Shown here: in pieces, positions 1 through 8,273 of the stretch
Numbering within the stretch: position 1 is the stretch's first letter
Layout of the letters: every line of letters starts with the position of its first letter
Source: DASSUW01 sp963806395
GTDB taxonomy: Bacteria; Actinomycetota; Thermoleophilia; Solirubrobacterales; Solirubrobacteraceae
Assembly (NCBI GenBank): GCA_963806395.1
Contig: CAWDYI010000012.1
Location: 1 to 64,000 of the forward strand
Reading direction: 5' to 3'
Length of the DNA: 64,000 nt
Made by a program: the position numbers and the translations under genes
The notes under the pieces: model-generated
Databases searched by the model: none
What the model saw: only the letters and a program-made list of their open reading frames with translations
Told to the model about the DNA's origin: nothing

Positions 1-1
1 C

Positions 2-328
2 CGCGGCGACCTGAAGCTGATCTTCGAGTCCCCGGGCGCGGACGTGCTCGACGCCCCGGACAACCTCGTGGTCGTGCCGGACACCGGCGACGTGTTCCTG
101 CAGGAGGACGGCGGCGGCGAGCAGTTCGTCCGCGGCGTCACGCGGCGCGGCGAGATCTACGACTTCGCGCGCACCGTGATCAACTCGACGGAATTCTGCG
201 GCGGCGTCTTCAGCCCGGACGGCAGGACGTTCTTCGTCAGCCAGCAGGGTGACCGTGTCGCAGGCGCGCCGACGCCGAACCTGCAGGCCGTCACGTACGC
301 GATCTGGGGGCCGTTCGACAACAGATAG
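2..328 (+). CDS. C-terminal part of a PhoX-like (DUF839) protein
   Basis: The reading frame is open from base 2 and ends with TAG at 326-328, so only the last 108 residues are in the window. The segment reads DAPDNLVVVPDTGDVFLQED and later GGVFSPDGRTFFVSQQGD, which is the closing blade of the PhoX/DUF839 beta-propeller. That family includes calcium-dependent secreted alkaline phosphatases. The signal peptide and metal ligands would lie outside the window, so activity cannot be judged. It ends 91 bp before the ebo operon and is probably a separate transcription unit, because a promoter-like -10 lies in between. Confidence 0.75.
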   Translation, partial: RGDLKLIFESPGADVLDAPDNLVVVPDTGDVFLQEDGGGEQFVRGVTRRGEIYDFARTVINSTEFCGGVFSPDGRTFFVSQQGDRVAGAPTPNLQAVTYAIWGPFDNR

Positions 329-404
329 CGCGAGATCGCCGGGGACTTTCGGTCACCGACAGGCGGAGTTTCGCCGGTCGGTGGCCGAATCCCGGCCGGT
401 GTCC

Positions 405-410
405 TACACT
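405..410 (+). promoter_or_regulatory. -10 box of eboD (leaderless-type)
   Basis: TACACT fits the actinobacterial TANNNT -10 box and ends 9 nt before the ATG at 420. Transcription would then start at or just before the start codon. No Shine-Dalgarno sequence is visible in front of that ATG, which agrees with a leaderless message. No convincing -35 was seen. Confidence 0.4.
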
Positions 411-419
411 CCGTCTGGG

Positions 420-1673
420 ATGGGGACCGACGCGGCACCGGAAGGCCTCGAGCCAGACGCGTTCGCTGACATCGACCAGGAGGTCGTCGTCACGTTCCGC
501 TATCCGGTGCGCTTCACGCGCGGTCTTTTCGACATGCGGAACACGACGCTGCGCGACGTCATCCACGCCGACGATCGGGCACGTCTTCTGATCGTGATCG
601 ACGAGGGCGTCGCCGCCGCCCACCCCACGATGCTCGACGACGTGCAGCGGTACTGCGAGTCGCACGCCGACGCGCTCGAGCTGCCGGCGCCGCCGCTCGT
701 GGTGCCGGGCGGCGAGGCGATCAAGAACCAGTCCGGTCCGGTCGACGAGATCCGCGAGGCGATCGACACCCACGGTGTGGACCGGCACTCCTACGTGCTC
801 GCGATCGGCGGCGGCGCGGTGCTCGACACGGTCGGCTACGCGGCGGCGACCGCCCACCGCGGCGTGCGGCTGATCCGCGTGCCGACGACGGTGCTCGCCC
901 AGGACGACTCGGCGGTCGGCGTCAAGAACGGCATCAACGCATTCGGCAAGAAGAACTTCGTCGGCTCGTTCGCTCCGCCGCACGCGGTGCTGAACGACTT
1001 CGACCTCCTGGTCACGCTCGAGGATCGCGACTGGCGCGCCGGGATCTCGGAGGCGATGAAGGTCGCACTGCTCAAGGACGCCCCGTTCTTCGCGTGGATC
1101 GAGCGCCATGCGGGCGACCTCAACGACCGCTCGCTGGCTGCGATGGCGCATCTGGTGCATCGCAGCGCCGAACTGCACCTGAACCACATCGCGACCAGCG
1201 GCGACCCGTTCGAGCTCGGCTCGTCGCGGCCGCTGGACTTCGGCCACTGGGCCGCGCACAAGCTCGAGCAGCTCTCCAACCACGCGCTGCGCCACGGCGA
1301 GGCGGTCGCGATCGGGATCGCGCTGGACTCCACGTACAGCTATCTCACCGGCAGCCTGGCGCACGCGGACTGGCGGCGCATCATCGACCTGTTCGAGACC
1401 GTCGAGCTGCCGATCTGGCATCCCGACCTCGCGACGCCGGGAACCGGCGGGCGCCCCGCGGTGCTGGACGGCCTCGAGGAGTTCCGTGAGCACCTGGGCG
1501 GCCGGCTCACGATCATGCTGCTCGAGCGCATCGGCTCGGGCTTTGAAGTCCACGAACTGGACGAGGCGGTGCTGCTGGAGGCCTCGGACCTCCTGCGGCG
1601 CCGCGTCGAAGGAGGAGAGAATTGGTCCCCGCCCACCCCACCCACACCGCCTACCCCGGCACTAGCCCCCTAA
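420..1673 (+). CDS. eboD: EboD: 3-dehydroquinate-synthase-like sugar phosphate cyclase
   Basis: A 417-residue member of the dehydroquinate synthase / sugar phosphate cyclase superfamily, which uses NAD and a divalent metal to cyclise sugar phosphates. The NAD-binding run GGGAVLDTVGYAAATAHRG is near residue 128. KNFVGSFAPP is near 178, and the metal/active-site histidine regions DFGHWAAHK (about 272) and LRHGEAVAIGI (about 290) follow. No shikimate genes are nearby. It heads a run whose next members are eboB, eboE, eboC and eboF, so the ebo paralogue (similar to 2-epi-5-epi-valiolone synthases) is the better call than AroB. The frame is open further upstream, but ATG 420 follows a -10 box and the upstream residues look non-coding. 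The natural substrate of EboD is unknown. Confidence 0.85.
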   Translation: MGTDAAPEGLEPDAFADIDQEVVVTFRYPVRFTRGLFDMRNTTLRDVIHADDRARLLIVIDEGVAAAHPTMLDDVQRYCESHADALELPAPPLVVPGGEAIKNQSGPVDEIREAIDTHGVDRHSYVLAIGGGAVLDTVGYAAATAHRGVRLIRVPTTVLAQDDSAVGVKNGINAFGKKNFVGSFAPPHAVLNDFDLLVTLEDRDWRAGISEAMKVALLKDAPFFAWIERHAGDLNDRSLAAMAHLVHRSAELHLNHIATSGDPFELGSSRPLDFGHWAAHKLEQLSNHALRHGEAVAIGIALDSTYSYLTGSLAHADWRRIIDLFETVELPIWHPDLATPGTGGRPAVLDGLEEFREHLGGRLTIMLLERIGSGFEVHELDEAVLLEASDLLRRRVEGGENWSPPTPPTPPTPALAP

Positions 1674-1945
1674 GTCAGCGGGAGCTGATCGCGGAGTACT
1701 TCATGGAGCACCGGGTCCAGGTGCTCGAGCTGGCGGCGTTCCTGGACCGGCTCGACCGGGCACGGGAGGTGGACGCGGACGACGACTTCCGGCTGCGATC
1801 GATCCGGAAGGCGCTGACGGCCCTGGTCGACGGCGAAGGCGACCGCGTGCAGCGCGTGCAGATGATCTTCAGCGATCCCCGCAGCGAGCTGCTGGACGAG
1901 TTGGACCAGAAGAGCGCCAAGGGCGCCTACGACCCGGAGGCCTAG
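1622..1945 (+). CDS. small conserved-looking protein in the eboA position
   Basis: A 107-residue protein with a TTG start at 1622, chosen because a strong GAAGGAGGAGAG ribosome site stands immediately upstream. It overlaps the 3' end of eboD by 52 nt, which implies translational coupling. The sequence is helical and charged (YFMEHRVQVLELAAFLDRLD; DELDQKSAKGAYDPEA), with no signal peptide or membrane segment. Genes called eboA in other ebo clusters encode longer proteins, so this may be a shortened EboA or an unrelated lineage-specific subunit. I do not recognise a domain. Its tight packing between eboD and eboB argues for a role in the same pathway. Confidence 0.7.
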   Translation: MVPAHPTHTAYPGTSPLSQRELIAEYFMEHRVQVLELAAFLDRLDRAREVDADDDFRLRSIRKALTALVDGEGDRVQRVQMIFSDPRSELLDELDQKSAKGAYDPEA

Positions 1946-1947
1946 CC

Positions 1948-2775
1948 ATGGAGTACATCGATCTCCACGCCCACATGGTGTCGCGGACCACCGACGACTA
2001 CCGGGCCATGGCGATGAGCGGCTGCGTCGCGGTCACCGAGCCGGCGTTCTGGGCCGGCTACGACCGCCCCGGCGTCGACGCGTTCATCGACTACTTCAAC
2101 CGTCTCACCGACTTCGAGCCCACGCGCGCGGCAACCTACGGGATCGCCCACTTCACGTGGATGTGCCTGAACCCGAAGGAGGCCGAGGATCGCGAGCTGA
2201 CGCGCCAGGTGCTCGAGGTTATCCCGCGCTATCTCGAGATGCCGAACGTGCTCGGGATCGGCGAGATCGGGCTCAACCGCGTCACCCGCAACGAGCTGGC
2301 CGGCTTCAAGGACCACGTCGACCTCGCGATGGATCACGAGCAGCTGATCCACATCCACACGCCGCACCTCGAGGACAAGTGGAAGGGCACGAAGGCGATC
2401 GTCGACACGCTGGTCGCCGACCAGCGGATCGAGCCGCACCGCGTGATGGTCGACCACGCGGAGGAGCACACCGTCGACATGATCCTCGACAACGGCTTCT
2501 GGACCGGGCTGACGCTGTACCCCGTCACGAAGGTCTCCCCCGCCCGCGCGGTCGACGTCATCGAGACGCGCGGTCCCGAGCGGATCTGCGTCGCTGCCGC
2601 GTGCGACTGGGGCGAGAGCCGGCCGCTGGCGGTGCCGGAGTTCGTGCTCGAGATGCGCCGGCGCGGGCACCCGGACTCGCTGATCCGCAGGGTGGTCTAC
2701 GAGAACCCGATCGAGTTCCTCGGCCAGTCGCCGAAGTTCCGGCTGCCTGACCGCGAGGGCGCGGTAGTGGTCTAG
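1948..2775 (+). CDS. eboB: EboB: TatD-family metal-dependent hydrolase
   Basis: A 275-residue TIM-barrel amidohydrolase of the TatD type. The metal ligands are visible: HAH at residues 7-9, the glutamate in GIGEIGLN near 105, histidines in LIHIHTPH near 133, DHAEEHT near 168, and an aspartate in AACDWGESR near the C-terminus. The ATG at 1948 lies two bases after the preceding stop, with GGAGG upstream. The ebo version of TatD belongs to an uncharacterised pathway in which metabolites are moved or modified, so the nuclease activity known for TatD should not be assumed. Confidence 0.85.
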   Translation: MEYIDLHAHMVSRTTDDYRAMAMSGCVAVTEPAFWAGYDRPGVDAFIDYFNRLTDFEPTRAATYGIAHFTWMCLNPKEAEDRELTRQVLEVIPRYLEMPNVLGIGEIGLNRVTRNELAGFKDHVDLAMDHEQLIHIHTPHLEDKWKGTKAIVDTLVADQRIEPHRVMVDHAEEHTVDMILDNGFWTGLTLYPVTKVSPARAVDVIETRGPERICVAAACDWGESRPLAVPEFVLEMRRRGHPDSLIRRVVYENPIEFLGQSPKFRLPDREGAVVV

Positions 2776-3851
2776 TGCGGGTCGGCGACGACCTTCACCT
2801 CACCTACTGCACGAACATCCATCCGGCCGTCGGCTGGGAGGCGGTGCAGGAGTCCCTGGGCGCGCACGCGCCGGCGCTGAAGGCGCGGCTGTCGCCCGAT
2901 GCGCCGTTCGGCATCGGCCTGCGGCTTTCCGGCGCCGAGAGCTCGGAACTGCTCGACGGCGACCGGCTGAACGAGTTCCGCGCCTGGCTCGACGGCGAGG
3001 GCCTGTACGTGTTCACCATCAACGGCTTCCCGCACGGCACCTTCCACGGGCAGCCGGTGAAGGCCGACGTCCACGCGCCGGACTGGCGCAGCGAGGAGCG
3101 TGTGGCGTACACGCTCCGCCTGGCCGAGATCCTGTCGGCGCTGCTGCCCGACGATGTCGGCGGGACGATCTCCACCAGTCCGCTGTCGTACGCCGCGTGG
3201 GTCGACGACGACGGGATCCAGTCGTGCACGGCAAACGTGCTGCGCGTCTCCGACGAGCTGCGCGGCACGCGGATCGCCCTCGCCATCGAGCCAGAGGCCG
3301 ACGGCGCGCTCGCCACCGTCGACGACCTGATCCGGTGGTGGCCGGAGCAGCTCGACCGCGAGCACGTGACGGTGTGCTTCGACGCCTGCCACTCGGCGGT
3401 CGCCTTCGAGGAGCCCGAGGCGGCGCTCGCAGCGCTCGACGCCGCGGAGATCCGCATCGGCAAGGCGCAGCTCAGCGCCGCCCTGCGCCTCCCGGTCGTG
3501 GCCCGCGCGGAGCTCGAGCGCTTCGCCGACCCGATCTACCTGCACCAGGTGACCCAGCGCAACAAGGACGGGTCGCTCCGGTCGTGGCCCGACCTCCCGG
3601 AGGCGCTGGACGGCTACGGCGGCGGCGAGGAGTGGCGCGTGCACTTCCACGTCCCGATCTTCGAGGAGCGCTACGGGGCGCTCCGATCCACGCAGGACCA
3701 CCTGCGGGACGTGATCGAGCGCGTGCGCGGCCGCACCTCGCACCTCGAGATCGAGACGTACACGTGGGACGTGCTGCCGGCCGACCTGAAGGCGTCGTCG
3801 GTCGACTCGATCGCGCGCGAGTACGAGTGGGTTCTCGATGTCCTCGGCTGA
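2775..3851 (+). CDS. eboE: EboE: sugar-phosphate-isomerase-like TIM barrel ('metabolite traffic' protein)
   Basis: A 358-residue protein with a GTG start whose G is the last base of the eboB stop codon. The N-terminus (LTYCTNIHPAVGWEAVQESL), the segment TINGFPHGTFHGQPVK near residue 80 and FDACHSAVAFEEPE near 200 are typical of EboE. EboE resembles xylose-isomerase-like TIM barrels and is annotated as a metabolite traffic protein because the ebo cluster is needed for export of the scytonemin precursor in cyanobacteria. The C-terminus overlaps eboC by 14 nt. Its chemistry is unknown. Confidence 0.85.
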   Translation: MRVGDDLHLTYCTNIHPAVGWEAVQESLGAHAPALKARLSPDAPFGIGLRLSGAESSELLDGDRLNEFRAWLDGEGLYVFTINGFPHGTFHGQPVKADVHAPDWRSEERVAYTLRLAEILSALLPDDVGGTISTSPLSYAAWVDDDGIQSCTANVLRVSDELRGTRIALAIEPEADGALATVDDLIRWWPEQLDREHVTVCFDACHSAVAFEEPEAALAALDAAEIRIGKAQLSAALRLPVVARAELERFADPIYLHQVTQRNKDGSLRSWPDLPEALDGYGGGEEWRVHFHVPIFEERYGALRSTQDHLRDVIERVRGRTSHLEIETYTWDVLPADLKASSVDSIAREYEWVLDVLG

Positions 3852-4713
3852 CACGCTGACGCGTCCGTCGCCGTCGGCGTGGCGGGCCTGGCTGGAGATG
3901 GCGCGCGTGTCGAACACGCCGACGACGATCTCGAACACCGTCGCCGGAGCCGTGCTCGTCTCCACCACCGCCGCGGTCGGGACGGTCGCGGTGGTCGCGG
4001 TGGCGATCGCGCTCTTCTACACGGCGGGGATGATCCTCAACGACGTGTTCGACGAGGCGATCGACCGGCGCGAGCGGCCCGAGCGCCCGCTGCCGTCCGG
4101 CGTCGTGTCGCGGCAGGCGGCGCTGCTCGCGGTGATCGTCCTGTTCGTGGCCGGCGAGCTGCTGCTGGCGCTCGAAGGCTGGCGGCCGGTCGTGGCGGGC
4201 CTCGGCCTGATCGGGCTGATCGTGCTCTACGACGCCTGGCACAAGGGCAACGCCCTCTCCCCGCTGCTGATGGCCGCATGCCGCCTGATGGTCTACGTGA
4301 TCGCCGGGCTCGCGGTCGCGAGCGCGCTGAACACCGAGCTGTGGGGCGCCGCCGCGCTCCTGTTCGTGTACGTCGTCGGGCTCACGCAGGTCGCCAAGGC
4401 CGAAAGCGGCGGGATCGCCTCGCGCTGGCCGGTGCTGGCCGTGCTCGCGCCGGCCGTGTACTGGGCAAAGGAGCTGCCCGACCTGGCGGTCGCGCTGCTG
4501 ATGATCGCGTTCCTGTTGTGGGCGAGCTACGCGCTCTGGCTCGTGCTCGGGCGTCGTACGATCGGTGCCGGCGTCGTGCGCCTGATCGCGGGCATCGCCA
4601 TCTACGACGCGCTGGTCGTGGCCGGCGCGGGGGGCGGCGCCGCCCCGCTCGCGGTGTGCCTCGGCGCCTTCCTGGCCACGATCGCTCTCCAGACCAAGAT
4701 CGCGGGGACCTGA
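3838..4713 (+). CDS. eboC: EboC: UbiA-family membrane prenyltransferase
   Basis: A 291-residue polytopic membrane protein of the UbiA prenyltransferase family. The first aspartate-rich motif NDVFDEAIDRRERPERPLPSG starts near residue 67; it binds the Mg-diphosphate of an isoprenyl donor. A second motif YDAWHKGN lies near 128. Hydrophobic helices fill the rest. It overlaps eboE by 14 nt and precedes eboF by 6 nt. A prenyl donor is needed, and the operon ends with an isopentenyl diphosphate isomerase, which fits a lipid or isoprenoid conjugation step at the membrane. The acceptor is unknown. Confidence 0.87.
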   Translation: MSSADTLTRPSPSAWRAWLEMARVSNTPTTISNTVAGAVLVSTTAAVGTVAVVAVAIALFYTAGMILNDVFDEAIDRRERPERPLPSGVVSRQAALLAVIVLFVAGELLLALEGWRPVVAGLGLIGLIVLYDAWHKGNALSPLLMAACRLMVYVIAGLAVASALNTELWGAAALLFVYVVGLTQVAKAESGGIASRWPVLAVLAPAVYWAKELPDLAVALLMIAFLLWASYALWLVLGRRTIGAGVVRLIAGIAIYDALVVAGAGGGAAPLAVCLGAFLATIALQTKIAGT

Positions 4714-4719
4714 CACCTC

Positions 4720-6108
4720 ATGCCTTCCAAGACCGTCGTCCTGTGCACCGTCGCAATGACCCCGGAGCTCCTCGGGGACGCCACGCCGCGCCTGAAGCGG
4801 TTCGCCGACGCGGGCGCCGTGGTGCCGCTGGGCGGCGTCACGCCCGCCGTGACCGCGACCGTGCAGAGCACCTACCTGACCGGCCGGCCGCCGAGCGGGC
4901 ACGGCGCCGTCGGCAACGGCTGGCTGTTCCGGGACACGATGGAGGTTCGCCTCTGGCAGCAGTCCAACCGGCTCGTGCAGGCGCCGAAGGTGTGGGAGGC
5001 CGCGCCGGACATCACGTGCGCGAACCTGTGCTGGTGGTTCGCGATGTACTCGTCCGCGGACGTGACCGTGACGCCGCGGCCGATGTACCCGGCCGACGGG
5101 CGCAAGATCCCCGACTGCTACACGAAGCCCGGTGACCTGCGCGACAGGCTCCAGGCCGAGCTGGGCCAGTTCCCGCTGTTCCGGTTCTGGGGGCCGGCGG
5201 CGTCGATCGAGTCGACCAAGTGGATCGCGGACGCGGCGAAGCTCGTCGACGCGCAGTTCGACCCGGCGCTGTCCCTGGTCTACCTGCCGCACCTCGACTA
5301 CGCGCTCCAGAAGAAGGGCCCCGCGATCGACGGCATCCGCACCGAGCTGGGAGAGCTGGACGCGATCGCGGGCGACCTGATCGACTTCTACGAGGCGCGC
5401 GGGGCGCGCGTGATCGTGCTGTCCGAGTACGGGATCGTGCCCGTCTCGCGGCCGGTCCACCCGAACCGCGTACTGCGGTCGGCGGGGCTGATCAACTACC
5501 GGATGGAGCTCGGTCGGGAGGTGCTCGACATCGGCGGCAGCGAGGCGTTCGCGATGGCCGACCACCAGCTCTCGCACGTGTACGTGCGCGATCCGGCGCG
5601 GATCGGGGAGGTCAAGGCGCTGCTCGAGGCCGTGCCGGGTGTCGGCGAGGTGCTCGACGAGGCCGGCAAGCGCGAGTACGGCCTCGACCACGACCGGTCC
5701 GGCGAGCTGGTCCTGATCGCCGAGCCCGACGCGTGGTTCACGTACTACTACTGGGAGGACGACGCGCGCGCGCCGGACTACGCCCGCACCGTCGACATCC
5801 ACCGCAAGCCCGGCTATGACCCGGTCGAGCTGTTCCTGGACCCGGCGATCCGCGTGCCGCCGCTCGCGCTCGGCTCGCGCCTGGTGCGCAAGAAGCTCGG
5901 GTTCCGGACGCTGATGGACGTGATTCCGGTCGACGCGTCGCTGGTGAAGGGCTCGCACGGGCGGATCCCCGACGACCCGGCCACGGGCCCGCTGCTGATG
6001 ACGCGGCAGACGGACCTGATCGATGACGGCGAGCTCGCGGCCACCGGCGTGCACGACCTGATCCTGCGGCACCTCGGCGTCCGGGCCCGCGAGGCGGCGG
6101 CGCGATGA
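4720..6108 (+). CDS. eboF: EboF: nucleotide pyrophosphatase/phosphodiesterase-type alkaline phosphatase superfamily protein
   Basis: A 462-residue member of the alkaline phosphatase superfamily (NPP/phosphodiesterase type). The probable nucleophile region TPAVTATVQSTYLTGRPPSGHG is near residues 35-56. Metal-binding stretches LVYLPHLDYALQKKG (about 187), VIVLSEYG (about 230) and MADHQLSHVYV (about 280) follow in the expected order. No signal peptide is seen, so a cytosolic or membrane-associated role is likely. The stop overlaps the fni start by four bases. In ebo clusters the substrate is unknown; hydrolysis of a phosphodiester or diphosphate on the cluster's product is an inference. Confidence 0.83.
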   Translation: MPSKTVVLCTVAMTPELLGDATPRLKRFADAGAVVPLGGVTPAVTATVQSTYLTGRPPSGHGAVGNGWLFRDTMEVRLWQQSNRLVQAPKVWEAAPDITCANLCWWFAMYSSADVTVTPRPMYPADGRKIPDCYTKPGDLRDRLQAELGQFPLFRFWGPAASIESTKWIADAAKLVDAQFDPALSLVYLPHLDYALQKKGPAIDGIRTELGELDAIAGDLIDFYEARGARVIVLSEYGIVPVSRPVHPNRVLRSAGLINYRMELGREVLDIGGSEAFAMADHQLSHVYVRDPARIGEVKALLEAVPGVGEVLDEAGKREYGLDHDRSGELVLIAEPDAWFTYYYWEDDARAPDYARTVDIHRKPGYDPVELFLDPAIRVPPLALGSRLVRKKLGFRTLMDVIPVDASLVKGSHGRIPDDPATGPLLMTRQTDLIDDGELAATGVHDLILRHLGVRAREAAAR

Positions 6109-7100
6109 CGACGGTCGGCCGCAAGGCCGACCACCTGCGGATCGCGGCCGGTCCGGACGTGGCGCACGCCGGCGGCACCGGGTTCGAGCACATCCGGCTG
6201 CGCCACCGCGCGCTGCCGGAGCGCGACCTCGCGGCGGTCTCGCTCGAGACCGAGCTGCTGGGCGCGCGGCTCGGCGCGCCGCTGATCGTGTCGGCGATGA
6301 CCGGCGGCACCGACGAGGCCGCCACGATCAACGCCCGGCTGGCGCGCGCGGCGTGCGAGCACGGGCTCGGGCTGGTGCTCGGCTCGGGGCGAGCGCTGCT
6401 CGAGGACCCGGAGCTGCTTCCGACCTATCGCAGCGCCGACCGCCCACCGCTGCTGCTCGGCAACCTCGGCGCCGCCCAGGTGCGGCTCCACGACGGCCCG
6501 GAGCGTGCCGCACGCCTGGTCGACCTGCTGGGCGCGGACGGCCTGACCGTGCACCTGAACGCGATCCAGGAGGCGGTCCAGCCCGAGGGCGAGCCGGAGT
6601 TCGCGGGCGTGGCGGCGGGGATCGGCGCCGTGGTCCGGCACCTGGCGCCGCTGCCGGTGCTCGTGAAGGAGGTCGGCTTCGGGATGGACGCCGCCGACGT
6701 CGCGCTGCTGCGCGACGCGGGCGTGGCGGCGATCGACGTCGCCGGCGCGGGCGGCACGAACTGGGCGCTCGTCGAGGGTCGCCGTGACGAGCGCGCCGGC
6801 GACGTCGCCGCCGCGTTCGCCGAATGGGGCGTCGCGACGGCCGAGGCACTCGTCGACGCGCATGCGACCGCGCCCGGCCTGCCGCTGATCGCCAGCGGCG
6901 GCCTGCGCGACGGCGTCGACGCCGCGAAGGCGCTCGCACTCGGGGCCACCGCCGCCGGCCTCGCGCGCGCGTTCCTGCTCGGCGCCCAGGCCGACACCGC
7001 CTCCGAGACCGCCGCCACGCTCGTCCGCCAGCTTCGCATCGCCGTCTGGGCTGCGGGGGCGGCGAGCGCCGCGGAACTGGGTCCGGCGCACCTGCGCTAG
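6105..7100 (+). CDS. fni: type 2 isopentenyl-diphosphate delta-isomerase
   Basis: A 331-residue FMN- and NADPH-dependent isomerase that interconverts IPP and DMAPP. RKADHLRIA at the N-terminus, LIVSAMTGGTDEA near 64, VHLNAIQEAVQPEGE near 148, VKEVGFGMD near 188, DVAGAGGTNWALVE near 212 and the C-terminal phosphate-binding IASGGLRDGVDAAKALALGA are all characteristic. It overlaps eboF by ATGA, so it is the last gene of the ebo operon. This links the cluster directly to prenyl donor supply for EboC. The stop shares the tetranucleotide CTAG with the convergent epoxide hydrolase gene. Confidence 0.9.
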   Translation: MTTVGRKADHLRIAAGPDVAHAGGTGFEHIRLRHRALPERDLAAVSLETELLGARLGAPLIVSAMTGGTDEAATINARLARAACEHGLGLVLGSGRALLEDPELLPTYRSADRPPLLLGNLGAAQVRLHDGPERAARLVDLLGADGLTVHLNAIQEAVQPEGEPEFAGVAAGIGAVVRHLAPLPVLVKEVGFGMDAADVALLRDAGVAAIDVAGAGGTNWALVEGRRDERAGDVAAAFAEWGVATAEALVDAHATAPGLPLIASGGLRDGVDAAKALALGATAAGLARAFLLGAQADTASETAATLVRQLRIAVWAAGAASAAELGPAHLR

Positions 7101-8206
7101 CGCAGCTCGGTGAAGAACTCAGTGATGTCGCGGGCGAGCAGCTCGGGCTCCTCGGCCGGTGCGAAGTGCCCGCCGCGCGGCATCGGCGTCCAGCGCCGGA
7201 TGTCGTAGAGCCGCTCCGCCCACTCGCGCGTCGGCGTGCCCTCGGAGACGAGCTCGTTGGCGAACAGCGAGACCGCGGTCGGAACGCTGACGAAGTCGTC
7301 CGGACCGATCGGGGCGCCGTGCCAGCGCTCGTCGTAGTAGTCGCGCATCGACCCGGTGATCGTCTGGGTCGCCCAGAAGATCGTCAGATTCGTGAGCAGG
7401 ACGTCACGGTCGATGCGCTCGAGCGAGTCACTCCACGAGCGCCACTTCTCGACCAGCCAGGCGGCAAGGCCCGCGGGCGAGTCGTTGAGCGCGTAGCCGA
7501 CGGTCTGCGGCTTCGTCGACTGGATCGAGCTGTAGCCGCGCTCGACGGCATCCCACGCGGCGACCGCCGCCGTGTACTCGCGCTCGGCGTCCGACAGCGG
7601 CCGCGAGCCCGGCCCGGTGTACGGCACGTCGTCGATCTGGTGGAGGTGGATGCCGAGCAGCGGCGCCGGGTCTTCGAGCGCCATGTACGTGGTCACGCTC
7701 GCGCCGAAGTCGCCGCCCTGGGCGCCGTAGCGCTCGTAGCCGAGGCTCCGCATCAACCCGTGCCATAGCCGCGCGGTGTCGCGCGTCGTGTTGTGGGCCG
7801 GCCGCTCGGAGAAGCCGTAACCCGGCATCGAGGGGATCACGACGTCGAACGACTCCGCCAGCAGCGGCGCGATCTGGAGGTGCTCGACGAACGAGCTCGG
7901 CCAGCCGTGCGTGAGGATCAGCGGGATGCCGTCGCCGTTGCGCGCGCGCTCGTGCACGAAGTGGATCTGCACTCCGTCGATCTCGGCCCGGTAGTGGCCG
8001 AACGCGTTCAGGCGCTGCTCCTGCGCGCGCCAGTCGAAGGCGTCGGCCCAATAGCGGACGAGCTCGCGCAGGTAGTCGAGGTCCGTCCCCTGCTGCCACG
8101 AAGGGTCCGGCGAGGGCTCGGGCCAGCGGGTGTTGCGCAGGCGTGCGCACAGATCGTCGAGCACCTCGTCCTCGATCCGGATCTCGAACGGCTCGGCGCG
8201 TGCCAC
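7097..8206 (-). CDS. epoxide hydrolase (alpha/beta hydrolase with EHN domain)
   Basis: A 369-residue protein with the epoxide hydrolase N-terminal domain (residues about 5-110) followed by the alpha/beta-hydrolase core. The oxyanion-hole motif HGWP is at 100-103, PGYGFS at 128-133, and the nucleophile elbow GGDFGAS has Asp166 in the place of the usual serine, as expected for epoxide hydrolases. The histidine would be in RGGHFAPAEEPE near the C-terminus. It hydrolyses epoxides to diols; the natural substrate is unknown. It is convergent with fni and is transcribed alone. Confidence 0.85.
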   Translation of the reverse strand: MARAEPFEIRIEDEVLDDLCARLRNTRWPEPSPDPSWQQGTDLDYLRELVRYWADAFDWRAQEQRLNAFGHYRAEIDGVQIHFVHERARNGDGIPLILTHGWPSSFVEHLQIAPLLAESFDVVIPSMPGYGFSERPAHNTTRDTARLWHGLMRSLGYERYGAQGGDFGASVTTYMALEDPAPLLGIHLHQIDDVPYTGPGSRPLSDAEREYTAAVAAWDAVERGYSSIQSTKPQTVGYALNDSPAGLAAWLVEKWRSWSDSLERIDRDVLLTNLTIFWATQTITGSMRDYYDERWHGAPIGPDDFVSVPTAVSLFANELVSEGTPTREWAERLYDIRRWTPMPRGGHFAPAEEPELLARDITEFFTELR

Positions 8207-8260
8207 CGGCGGCAGTGTGCCACGCTCCCCGTGGTCAGTGCGATGACCGTCCGGTGGCGG

Positions 8261-8266
8261 TACGGT
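8261..8266 (+). promoter_or_regulatory. -10 box of the COG3315 methyltransferase gene
   Basis: TACGGT lies 7 nt upstream of the GTG at 8274, giving a probable leaderless transcript. This favours GTG 8274 over the in-frame GTG at 8265, which would overlap the -10 box itself. Confidence 0.4.
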
Positions 8267-8273
8267 GCGAAGC

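Noticed and set aside
3472..6072. 866-codon open frame on the minus strand across the ebo genes
   Set aside because: Arg/His/Asp-rich composition typical of the antisense of high-GC coding DNA; it covers several convincing + strand genes and has no recognisable domain.
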